Assembly: GCA_002841885.1 (NCBI GenBank) | Contig: PHBE01000002.1 | Coordinates: 310,001 to 374,000 of the forward strand | Origin: Deltaproteobacteria bacterium HGW-Deltaproteobacteria-18 | GTDB lineage: Bacteria; Desulfobacterota; Desulfovibrionia; Desulfovibrionales; Desulfomicrobiaceae | Reading direction: 5' to 3' | Length of the DNA stretch: 64,000 bases | In this document: one piece after another, positions 50,777-58,458 of the stretch | How positions within the stretch are numbered: position 1 is the stretch's first letter | Layout: each line of letters starts with the position of its first letter | The notes under the pieces: generated by a model | Seen by the model: the letters and a program-made list of their open reading frames with translations, nothing else | What the model was told of the DNA's origin: nothing | Database searches by the model: none | Position numbers and translations under genes: made by a program

Positions 50777-52321
50777 TCAGTCAATGTTGACGATGTGTTC
50801 TTCACCGGTCTCAGCGTGCAGCACGTGCACGGCACAGCCCAGTCACGGGTCGTAGGAGCGCACTAGGCGCCCCACATTAACGGGATTCTTGATATCGGGA
50901 ACCGGCACACCGATGAGGGCTTCCTCGACGGGACCGCGCTGGCCCATATCGTCCCGCGGGTTGCAGTTCCAAAGGGTCGCGGACACGATCTGGTAGTTGT
51001 CGATCTTCTTGTCTTTGATCTTGAGGTAATGCAGCAAAGCGCCGCGGGGTGCTTCCGTGAATCCAGTACCTTCTGCGGCATCCGGAATCTCGGACTTGAC
51101 GTAGGTCTCTGCACCGGGCTGAACCTGCTTGAGCCACTTCTCAACGGCCACGGCGGTAAGCCAGGTTTCTTCAGCACGAGCCACGTGGCGGCCCATGATG
51201 GAGAAAGCCTTGTCACCCAGATCGCGGAAGTTCTTGGCTTCGATGCCGTAAAGTTCCTTGAGCAGTTTCTGTCCGATGGGGCTGAGTTCCGGATTCTGGA
51301 CCCACATGCGGGCCAGAGGACCGACTTCGCAGGGCTTATCCTTGTAACGGGGGGCCTTGACGAAGCTGTACGCACCGGGTTTGTCCGGGTTGGGATTCGT
51401 TTCACCGGCGCTGTAGTGCAGGCCGCCGGGAGCGGAATGGTCAAAGAAGGAATGTCCGACATATTCCTTGATCAGCTTGGAGTCGAATTCCTCGTCCTTG
51501 CCGTCGATGTATACGCCGGGCTTGAGCAGGAAGGTCTTGTAATCATCGTCTTCGGGGAAAACGCCGAAGGCGATGACGTTCTTCCAGCCGATTCCGGTCT
51601 CGAACAGATCAGTATAAACAGAACCCAGAGTGTAGACCAGAGGCAGGTATTCCTCGATCACGAACTTCTGGACTTCCTTGAAGCGGGCTGCGTATTCGGC
51701 AACCTTGTCCGCTGTGGGAATTTCGGTTGCACCGCCCACTACCATGCCCTGAACATGAGGCATGCGACCGCCGAACATGGCGACCATTTCATGGCAGATG
51801 CGGCGGATTTCAAGCGCCTTCAGGTACTGATTCAAGCCGTAGGTGTTGGTTGCATCGGCCTTGGCCCCGTCCTTGATGCGATCCGTCAAAAGATCCGCAT
51901 TGGCGTAACGGGGAACAAAGGGAGATACATCGGGACCCTTGACATAATCCAGGGCGGCCAGGTGATAGAAATGCAGAATGTGAGACTGCAGATAGTTGGC
52001 GCCGAAGATCAGGTTACGGGTAATGCGGCCGTTGGTGGTTACTTTGACGCCAAAGGCGTCGTCCTGAGCCATGACGGAAGCCGTGCAGTGCGCCGTGGGA
52101 CACACGCCGCAGATACGCTGTACGATCTGGGAAGAATCCCTGGGATCGCGGCCGCGCAGAATCTGCTCGAACCCGCGGAACATTCCGCCGGAACACTTGG
52201 CATCGACGACCTTGCCGTCCTTAACTTCAACCTCAATCTTGAGATGACCTTCAACCCGGGTCAACGGATCAATGGAAATCTTAACTTTCCCGTCAGCTGC
52301 GGGAGTAGCTGCTTGTGACAC
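50777..52321 (-). CDS. hysA: [NiFeSe] hydrogenase large subunit, selenocysteine-containing (in-frame UGA at 50843-50845)
   Basis: Catalytic subunit of a periplasmic uptake hydrogenase. Translation from GTG at 52321 (AAGGAG site) gives 514 residues if UGA at 50843-50845 reads as selenocysteine. The N-terminal nickel motif is QRICGVCPTAHC (Cys71, Cys74). The C-terminal motif is DP-U-LGCAVH (Sec493, Cys496, His499), where a normal enzyme has Cys. The 15 residues after His499 (VLHAETGEEHIVNID) are the removable tail. A standard annotation would wrongly stop at residue 492. The three residues before it, Tyr-Asp-Pro, and the spacing to Cys match the family. It is close in length to the Desulfomicrobium baculatum enzyme. 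Confidence 0.95.
50815..50831 (-). promoter_or_regulatory. Putative bacterial SECIS hairpin downstream of the UGA codon
   Basis: A perfect 6-bp stem (CGUGCA/UGCACG) with a 5-base loop CGUGC lies 11 nucleotides after the UGA in the mRNA. Bacterial SECIS elements bind SelB with such a short distance to the UGA. It is inside the coding region of the large subunit tail. Confidence 0.6.
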
Positions 52322-52336
52322 GTGCCTTCTCCTTGA

Positions 52337-53284
52337 TTATTCCGCTACATAGAAAGGAGACTTTCCGTCCGGAAAGTCCGGTTCCACACAGCCGATACAC
52401 ACGGCGTTCTCGACACACCAGTTGATGCCGTTGTTCCAGCGACGCTTGGCGCAATCGGCATAGGTGGACGGGCCCTTACAGCCAAGTTCGGCCTTGCAAC
52501 CGGGCTTGGTGAAGGTTTCCGCGAATTCGGAGTTGTCGTATTTTTCAAGATACGGACAGGACTCGTGGATGTTGTCGCCAAAGAAGAGCAACGGACGTCC
52601 ATCGTCATCCAGTTCGGGCAAGGGATGCTCGGTGGGATTGAGGACATGGCTCCAGGCGGCAACCAGCGTGCCGACCATCCAGTCCGGATGGGGCGGACAT
52701 CCGGGCACGTTGACCAGCAGTTTTTCGATCTTTTCTTCGGCAAAGAAGTCACGCACGCTCTTGGAGCCGGTGACATTGCCTTCGGCGGCGGGAATGCCAC
52801 CGTAAGCGGAACAAGTGCCTATGGCCACGGTGGCCAGAGACTTGGGTGCCAGATCCCGGATCAGTTCCATCATGGTGATTTCATGGTGATGCCCTTTGGC
52901 ATCCAGAGTTTCACCGACAATGCAGTAGCGACCTTCCTTGGCTGTGGGGATGGCACCTTCCACCAGCAAGAAAAAGTTGCCGTTAAACTTTTCAGCAATT
53001 TCGTACATGTGCGCCAATGCCATCTCACCTTCACTTGCCATGACGGTTGGATGGAACTCAAGGCTGATCACATCCAGCAGAATCTCCTTGATTCTGGGAT
53101 GGACTGCATTGAGCAGAGAAACGGAGCAACCAGTACAACCCTGTCCCTGTACCCATATGACCGGAGCTTTTTTGGCTCCTTCGGTCATGGCGTGCACGAT
53201 GCCCGGATGATAAATCTGGGAAATTCCCAATCCGGCGACACCTGCGGAGCACAGTTTTACGAACTCACGTCTGCTAAGACTCAT
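52337..53284 (-). CDS. hysB: [NiFeSe] hydrogenase small subunit, Tat-exported
   Basis: 315 residues from the ATG at 53284 with GGAGGAGG ribosome site. A twin-arginine signal (LSRREFVKLCSAGVAGLG) exports the complex. Proximal cluster: GCTGCS (Cys50, Cys53), IGTCSAYGG and VPGCPPHP. The medial cluster has Cys290 (NWCVENAVC) where standard [NiFe] small subunits have Pro, so it should be a [4Fe-4S] rather than [3Fe-4S]. The distal cluster uses SCPYLEKY and CKAELGCKG. First gene of the operon; 15 bases before the large subunit. Confidence 0.95.
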   Translation of the reverse strand: MSLSRREFVKLCSAGVAGLGISQIYHPGIVHAMTEGAKKAPVIWVQGQGCTGCSVSLLNAVHPRIKEILLDVISLEFHPTVMASEGEMALAHMYEIAEKFNGNFFLLVEGAIPTAKEGRYCIVGETLDAKGHHHEITMMELIRDLAPKSLATVAIGTCSAYGGIPAAEGNVTGSKSVRDFFAEEKIEKLLVNVPGCPPHPDWMVGTLVAAWSHVLNPTEHPLPELDDDGRPLLFFGDNIHESCPYLEKYDNSEFAETFTKPGCKAELGCKGPSTYADCAKRRWNNGINWCVENAVCIGCVEPDFPDGKSPFYVAE

Positions 53285-53633
53285 ACCCTCCTCCTTCAAA
53301 AAGGTAATAGCGTGCAGAGACTTCGGCCTTTTTTTCACGAGCGATCAGATATCCTTAAATTTCTTGATATGTCAACGCACTTTGGATCGAAAATCATGAT
53401 CAGGCTGATCTGTGCGTCTCGATTTGTGTAGAGCGACACTATGAAACTGCTTTGGCCAGAAGATACTCAATAAATGTTATTAATTTCATACTCGTGCTAC
53501 TAAATGATACTATGACACGAAATCGCTTTCCTGAATGCTCCACGCACATGCCAATGATTCTTAAAAGACAATTTCCGGATTATTTTGATCAACAGACGCA
53601 TCACATCATGAAAGAGTCGAGCAAGGCGAAATA
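53285..53633. other. Intergenic region between the hydrogenase operon and the TonB-like gene
   Basis: 349 bases, fairly AT-rich. It contains the hydrogenase promoter candidate and the palindrome at 53398-53410. The short plus-strand frame here overlaps the next gene and shows no coding character. Confidence 0.5.
53346..53375 (-). promoter_or_regulatory. Sigma-70-type promoter candidate of the hydrogenase operon
   Basis: On the minus strand TTGACA (53370-53375) and TATCTG (53346-53351) with an 18-base spacer. A palindrome GATCAGCCTGATC (53398-53410) lies just upstream and may be an operator. Confidence 0.45.
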
Positions 53634-54542
53634 TCAGTCGCGGCGGGGAAAATAGGCATGAGTCGAATTGTGCTGCCATAAAAACTGGTGAATATGATAC
53701 CCGTCGGAAAAAAAGGTCACCGATCCTAGAATGGGTTCGGGAGAATCAGGGCTCTTTCCGTAAACGTAGATAAACCGGTTGAACCGAAAAAGCGGACGCC
53801 TGAGGCCCATGGCTTCGGCGTGCAGGATCAGATGCCCGCTGCCCGCACGGTCATCCTCAATCCAGACCTTCCCGGCTTTGCCAAGGGAGTACTCTCCGAT
53901 ATAATTCTCCTCGACAAACTCCTCCGTGGCCACACCATGCATGAATCGCGCTTCCGCGCCATGCTTGAGGGCGTCCTGCCCCGACTCGTTGGCCAGCACA
54001 GTCACGCCCTCCCGGGGAACAATCCGTCCTATGGGCACTTCACTTTCAATCTCCTGCCGTGAAACGGGAACTGCATTGTGCGCACTTTCCGGGACAACCA
54101 CTTCACTCACGCGAGATTCCGGTTTAACGGCGGGCGCCTTTTTTTTCGGCATGGTTTTCTCCGGGGCAGGATTTTTGACTTCGTGATCGGGGGAAACGGG
54201 CGTTGATGTCTTTATATCCGAGGGCGGGACCGGGCTTGCCGTCTCAGCCACAGGGGCCTGGACAGGAACAGGCGCCGCAACAGGTTCGATAGATGGGGGC
54301 AAAGGCGGCACGACAATATCCAAAAGAATGAGCCTGTCCTGAATCAGATCCTGCACAGGCCGGAGATCAGCCACCCAGCAACCCAGCGCATGCAAGAGCA
54401 GCGACAAAACAAAACACGCGAGCAACGCGTGTTTTGTGATTCCAAAAATATGTTCATTCAGCCCAAATCTGTGCTGATTGGTATCAGAAATATCCCTATC
54501 GAAGCCAAAAAATGCCGTAAAACTCGTCACGGAAGGAATCAT
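53634..54542 (-). CDS. Single-pass membrane protein with proline-rich periplasmic linker, TonB-like layout
   Basis: 302 residues from the ATG at 54542 (GGAGG 10 bases upstream). One membrane helix near 38-55 (LLACFVLSLLLHALGCW), then a Pro/Val-rich stretch (IVVPPLPPSIEPVAAPVPVQAPV) that could span the periplasm, then Lys-rich MPKKKAPAVKPE and a C-terminal domain of about 120 residues (ESEVPIGRIVPREGV, LGKAGKVWIEDDRAGSGHLI). The layout is TonB-like, but the C-terminal domain lacks the TonB consensus and no ExbB/D is near. Family unknown; possibly an envelope protein. Confidence 0.7.
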   Translation of the reverse strand: MIPSVTSFTAFFGFDRDISDTNQHRFGLNEHIFGITKHALLACFVLSLLLHALGCWVADLRPVQDLIQDRLILLDIVVPPLPPSIEPVAAPVPVQAPVAETASPVPPSDIKTSTPVSPDHEVKNPAPEKTMPKKKAPAVKPESRVSEVVVPESAHNAVPVSRQEIESEVPIGRIVPREGVTVLANESGQDALKHGAEARFMHGVATEEFVEENYIGEYSLGKAGKVWIEDDRAGSGHLILHAEAMGLRRPLFRFNRFIYVYGKSPDSPEPILGSVTFFSDGYHIHQFLWQHNSTHAYFPRRD

Positions 54543-54607
54543 GTTGTTCTTTCCTCCGACCCGTGATAATTTGAAATGGATATCAAAGCGTTCCACGGGA
54601 GGCGGAT

Positions 54608-55591
54608 ATGCTGAAGCTGGTTTTGACAATGCTCATCGTGTGCACGGCTACAGCCGATGCCACTCAGTTATTAAATATAAGCATCGTTCATAGCTATCAC
54701 AAGGAGTACGCTTGGGAACAAAACTTGACCAGCGGCCTTTTGGACACCCTGCCAAAAAACGTAATCCTTGACCATTTCTACCTTGATACCAAACGCCTGC
54801 CGAAAACCCAACACGAAGAACAAACAAAAGCCGCATTGCTTCACCTGGCTCTGAAGCGCCCAGACCTGATCATCCTCTGCGACGACAACGCGGCCAGATA
54901 TCTGGGTCCGCAACTCAAGAACGGACCCATTCCTGTCGTTTACGTCGGCCTCAACCGTAACCCCAGAGATTACGGTCTCTTTCCGGCAAACAACATGACC
55001 GGAATTCTTGAACGCCCGCTGCTCAAGCGTTCGCTGCACTCCATGTGTCGCTTGGTCAACACGGAAGACACCAAGGTACTCATTCTTTTCGACTCGGACT
55101 CAACATCAGACGCCGTCCTGCACGAGGCTTTCAAGGGCGAAACGTATTTCAATCTTGGTAAGGTTCGTGTTGAACTCAAGCAATTCGAACTGCTGGAACA
55201 TTGGCAAAGTGCGTTGCTAAACGCCAAATCCGACGGCTTCGACACCGTGTATATCGGCCTCTACCATACCTTGCGCAACGGCCAGGGAGAGCATGTACCG
55301 GATGAAGAGGTCATAGCTTGGGCCAACGCTCATGCTCCAGTTCCTATTTTCGCTTTTTGGGATTTCGCTGTCGGACAGGGAAAGACCATTGGCGGGCATG
55401 TACTCAGCGGACGCGACCAGGGTCTGGCAGGCGGTATAATGGTCTCTGAAGTTCTGAGCGGAATCCCGCCTGCAAAAATCCCCCCCCGCTCCGCAAAAGA
55501 GGGTTCCTACCAGTTCAGCATTCATGAGTTGAAACGATTCGGCATCACGCTGCCGCAAAAAATCCGGGAACAGGCAATCCTGGTCCCGTGA
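54608..55591 (+). CDS. ABC-type substrate-binding-like protein (ABC_sub_bind family), exported
   Basis: 327 residues. ATG with GGGAGGCGG. Signal peptide (MLKLVLTMLIVCTATADA). Two Rossmann-like lobes typical of ABC_sub_bind proteins: LNISIVHSYHKEYAWEQN, LIILCDDNAARYLGP, VVYVGLNRNPRDYG, VLILFDSDSTSDAV, FDTVYIGLYHTLRN and GHVLSGRDQGLAGGIM. No permease or ATPase gene is adjacent, so it may be a solitary ligand sensor for another system. 65 bases from the divergent TonB-like gene. Confidence 0.85.
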   Translation: MLKLVLTMLIVCTATADATQLLNISIVHSYHKEYAWEQNLTSGLLDTLPKNVILDHFYLDTKRLPKTQHEEQTKAALLHLALKRPDLIILCDDNAARYLGPQLKNGPIPVVYVGLNRNPRDYGLFPANNMTGILERPLLKRSLHSMCRLVNTEDTKVLILFDSDSTSDAVLHEAFKGETYFNLGKVRVELKQFELLEHWQSALLNAKSDGFDTVYIGLYHTLRNGQGEHVPDEEVIAWANAHAPVPIFAFWDFAVGQGKTIGGHVLSGRDQGLAGGIMVSEVLSGIPPAKIPPRSAKEGSYQFSIHELKRFGITLPQKIREQAILVP

Positions 55592-55686
55592 ACCATGGTC
55601 CCGCCGATACCAAGCACGCTTGCCCGAAAAGACCGCCTCGAAGCACTTCTTGACCCGGGGCAGGTCACTCATTACCAAGCTTTTCC

Positions 55687-56277
55687 ATGAGCATAAAAAA
55701 CGCAGACCAAAAAAAACAGCAGATTCTGGACCATGAATCGAAAATGGCCAATCAACTGGCCCTGCAGGTTCTTGAAAAGCCCAAGCCGCCCATCTGGATG
55801 ATCTTTGTCCCGATATTTTTTGTCTTCTTCGTGCAGAAGATGAACCAGTACAAGAGCGGGCTCACGGAATTCGTGGACAACTACCTCAGATCACGGCGCT
55901 ACGCCATGACGGCGGCCCTGGAAGCCGAAGAAACAGGAGGGCCGGCGAACGTGGCTGGACTTGTGGAAAAAGTGGGAAACATTCCGGAACAGGCAAAGCC
56001 TCTTTTCGCGGCATGGATGGAAGTTCTGGTCGACCACTACCGTCTGCTGCTGACCTCGCAGGGCAGCAATCATGCCGCACTGGTGCGTGCAGGATATCAA
56101 AACAAGACAAACTACCTTTTATTCTGCAATTGCCTGAACAAAGCTGAAAATGCATACAGCATGGCGCTTCTTCCTGAAATGGATGGAGATAATCAAGATC
56201 TGCATCACGTTATCCAAAAAATAGATATCTGCGTGACAAACATGCGTCGGCAGGATGCTGATACTATCTTCTCCTAA
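55687..56277 (+). CDS. Conserved protein of unknown family, paralogue of the next gene (copy 1)
   Basis: 196 residues. A central membrane helix near 37-52 (PPIWMIFVPIFFVFFVQKM) is flanked by helical soluble regions: N-terminal EQ-type helix KQQILDHESKMANQLALQVLEKP and a C-terminal helical part (AKPLFAAWMEVLVDHYRLLL, NALVRAGYQNKTNYL). It is about 45-50 percent identical by eye to the protein at 56686. Not recognised. A T-poor hairpin at 56343-56383 follows it. Confidence 0.7.
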   Translation: MSIKNADQKKQQILDHESKMANQLALQVLEKPKPPIWMIFVPIFFVFFVQKMNQYKSGLTEFVDNYLRSRRYAMTAALEAEETGGPANVAGLVEKVGNIPEQAKPLFAAWMEVLVDHYRLLLTSQGSNHAALVRAGYQNKTNYLLFCNCLNKAENAYSMALLPEMDGDNQDLHHVIQKIDICVTNMRRQDADTIFS

Positions 56278-56685
56278 ATACAGAAAAAGTACAAAAATCT
56301 CCAAAAACTATTATTTTACACTATCCAATAATTATTAACAATAAATCGGCAATACCACATGACAAACATGTTATTGCCGATTTCTAATTTTGAGACGAAT
56401 CCTTTATTTCTTACATGTCAAATAATAATATTTACATTCAAGATACAAATGTAATGACCATGAAATATTTGACAGCTCGCAAATACCGCTCAATAAAAAA
56501 TCAGAGATAGCCACTTTCGCGGCAAGATATTCGACCCTTTTTTGGAATTTTACGCATCATTAGGAGCAAAAGCCGATTTCTGTTGATTCGGGACAAAAAC
56601 CAATCTAGCATCAATTACCTCCACCAACCTCTTTGCGTCTGGTTCAACGATCATCAAGACGGACGCGCGGGAGTTGACAGGACTG
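56278..56685. other. AT-rich intergenic region between tandem paralogues
   Basis: About 400 bases, clearly richer in A and T than the neighbours. Besides the hairpin at 56343-56383 I see no gene, promoter pair or RNA. Confidence 0.55.
56343..56383 (+). terminator. Inverted repeat, probable terminator of the first paralogue
   Basis: AAATCGGCAATA pairs perfectly with TATTGCCGATTT around a 17-base loop. The T-run after it is weak, so termination is likely but not certain. Confidence 0.55.
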
Positions 56686-57294
56686 ATGGATAGACAGCGA
56701 ACGGATGAAAAAAAGCGGATTATCCTGGGGCAGGAAATCAAAATGGCCCGGCATCTGGCATTGATGGTTCTGGAAAAACCGGAACCGCCATTCTGGGCCA
56801 GCTTCATCCCCATGGTCTTCTTTTTTTATGCCCAAAAGCTGAGGCAGTATTCGTCCGGACTGGAGGAATTCGCCGAAAACTACCTTTTATCCCGAAGGGA
56901 TGCCTTGGAAGCTGCTACTGTGGCCAAGATTACGAATACAGCAGTTGATGGCGCAAAACTCCTGAGTAAGGCCGGAGGCATGCCTGAGACCGCCAGGCCC
57001 ATCTACCTGAAATGGATTACCCTGCTCACAAATCACTATCTGGTGCTGCTGAATTCCCACGGATCCTGCCACGAGGAATTGGTGCGCAGCGGATATGATG
57101 GCAAAGCCGCCTACCTGGCAAGCTGCGAAGACGTCATTGAAGAGGAACGGGCTTTCAATCTGGCGCTGCTGCCGGATGTAGCGGGGGATACTCAAGACAT
57201 TATCGAGGTCGTCCAAAAAATGAACATGGCCATAGCCGAGTTGAACTACCAGGAAGCCGACATGATTTTCACCTCGGACGCGCAAAGCCTGTAG
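56686..57294 (+). CDS. Conserved protein of unknown family, paralogue of the previous gene (copy 2)
   Basis: 202 residues from the ATG at 56686 (AGGA site); TTG at 56674 is in frame but too near its G-rich site. Same layout as copy 1: KKRIILGQEIKMARHLALMVLEKPEPPFW, a membrane helix (SFIPMVFFFYAQKL), EFAENYLLSRRDALEAA, and YLKWITLLTNHYLVLLNSHG. The two probably arose by duplication. No function known. Confidence 0.7.
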   Translation: MDRQRTDEKKRIILGQEIKMARHLALMVLEKPEPPFWASFIPMVFFFYAQKLRQYSSGLEEFAENYLLSRRDALEAATVAKITNTAVDGAKLLSKAGGMPETARPIYLKWITLLTNHYLVLLNSHGSCHEELVRSGYDGKAAYLASCEDVIEEERAFNLALLPDVAGDTQDIIEVVQKMNMAIAELNYQEADMIFTSDAQSL

Positions 57295-57309
57295 CCGGCA
57301 CTCTACAAA

Positions 57310-57609
57310 TTAAAGCATCTCGTGCATCTGAGTAAAAAAATCCGTGCGTTCGAAAGCCGGAGCATGCACTTTCTCCAGCCGGTCCAGGCTTGCAAGAAAT
57401 GATTCCCACCCCTCGATTTCCTCAATTTTGTTTTTGTCGCAAAAAATCTTGAACCTCGTTCCTTTGGGGCATTTGGTCATATTTATCTCGAAACTATGTC
57501 CACCGGTGTACACAGTCCAATGTGCGGACCAACTGCTCCGGTCTCCTTCGGTCTTCTTGTATTTCTCAAAAAATGCCTCGAAGATCTCGATGATCCGATT
57601 CTCATCCAT
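57310..57609 (-). CDS. Small conserved hypothetical protein
   Basis: 99 residues. ATG with a strong AAAGGAG site. Compact alpha/beta protein (IIEIFEAFFEKYKKTEGD, WTVYTGGHSFEINMTKCPKGTRFKIFCDKN) with one helix pair at the end and no signal peptide. Divergent from the GntR gene. Not recognised. Confidence 0.65.
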   Translation of the reverse strand: MDENRIIEIFEAFFEKYKKTEGDRSSWSAHWTVYTGGHSFEINMTKCPKGTRFKIFCDKNKIEEIEGWESFLASLDRLEKVHAPAFERTDFFTQMHEML

Positions 57610-57705
57610 CTTTTACTCCTTTTGACCTTGCATGATTCCTTCAAGTTATCCTGTCCCAAGAGAAAGGCATTTTCCCAAGCCCGCCCCCAACCGGGGGCTT
57701 GCCCT

Positions 57706-57738
57706 TTGACCAGAACCGGGCGTATTGGTAGGACCAAT
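57706..57738 (+). promoter_or_regulatory. Promoter with FadR-type operator for the gntR-hydroxyacid dehydrogenase unit
   Basis: TTGACC (57706-57711), 17-base spacer and TAGGAC (57729-57734). The -10 overlaps a perfect 15-bp palindrome ATTGGT-AGG-ACCAAT (57724-57738), which matches the TTGGTnnnACCAA operator class of FadR/LldR/PdhR-type GntR regulators. The regulator downstream is of that class, so it likely represses its own operon. Confidence 0.7.
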
Positions 57739-57755
57739 TCCACTGGAGAAAAACT

Positions 57756-58454
57756 GTGTCAACATCCATACGGCAAAAAAGAACTTACGAAGAGATCACC
57801 ACGCGCCTGCAGACAATGGTGCAAAACAACGATTTGAAACCAGGTGACCGCCTGCCGCCGGAACGCCAACTCGCGGTAATGTTTGGAGTGTCGCGCAATT
57901 CCGTGCGTGAGGCAATCAAAAGCCTGGAGCAGCATGGCATTTTGGTCAGCAAGCCGGGAGCCGGCACTTTCATCGCCGAAAACAGCCAGGCAAATCTGGC
58001 CAAGGCCATGGGAGACGCCTTCGCGCGGGAAAGGCACCGTCTGGACGATATCTTTGAACTGCGCATCCTGCTTGAACCTCAGATAGCTCATCTGGCCGCC
58101 CAGCGCATCACTGAGCGGGAACTTGAGGAGTTGCAGGATCTTATCATCGCCTACGCAAATAATATGCGGGACGGACTTCCCGTCTATTTCCATGACCAGG
58201 CATTCCATGACGCCATTGCAGCCGCCACAGGCAATCAGTCCATTACGATGCTCATGGAACAGATGCACGAACTGCTGCGTGAAAGCCGGGATGAGGCGCT
58301 GCAATCAACTGCACGCAGTGCCAAATCACTGGAAGATCATCAAAAAATCCTGGCAGCCTTGAGCATGCACGACCCGGAGCGCACCCGGAAAGCCATGACG
58401 GAGCACCTCATGCATACCAGGGAAATTGTTTTCACCTCAACAACGGGAGAATGA
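57756..58454 (+). CDS. GntR-family transcriptional regulator, FadR/FCD subfamily
   Basis: 232 residues starting at GTG 57756 (GGAG site). Winged-helix domain (about 8-78): QTMVQNNDLKPGDRLPPERQLAVMFGVSRNSVREAIKSLEQHGILVSKPGAGTFI-type pattern. FCD effector domain (about 95-225): FELRILLEPQIAHLAAQRIT, DQAFHDAIAAATGN and MTEHLMHTRE, supplying the Asp/His metal-carboxylate site. Ligand probably a hydroxy- or keto acid such as lactate, because the next gene, 4 bases away, is an alpha-hydroxy-acid dehydrogenase. Its operator is at 57724-57738. Confidence 0.93.
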   Translation: MSTSIRQKRTYEEITTRLQTMVQNNDLKPGDRLPPERQLAVMFGVSRNSVREAIKSLEQHGILVSKPGAGTFIAENSQANLAKAMGDAFARERHRLDDIFELRILLEPQIAHLAAQRITERELEELQDLIIAYANNMRDGLPVYFHDQAFHDAIAAATGNQSITMLMEQMHELLRESRDEALQSTARSAKSLEDHQKILAALSMHDPERTRKAMTEHLMHTREIVFTSTTGE

Positions 58455-58458
58455 ATAA

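Noticed and set aside
53452-53655. 67-residue plus-strand frame upstream of the hydrogenase operon
   Set aside because: Starts with TTG, no ribosome site and overlaps the 3' end of the TonB-like gene; no coding signal.
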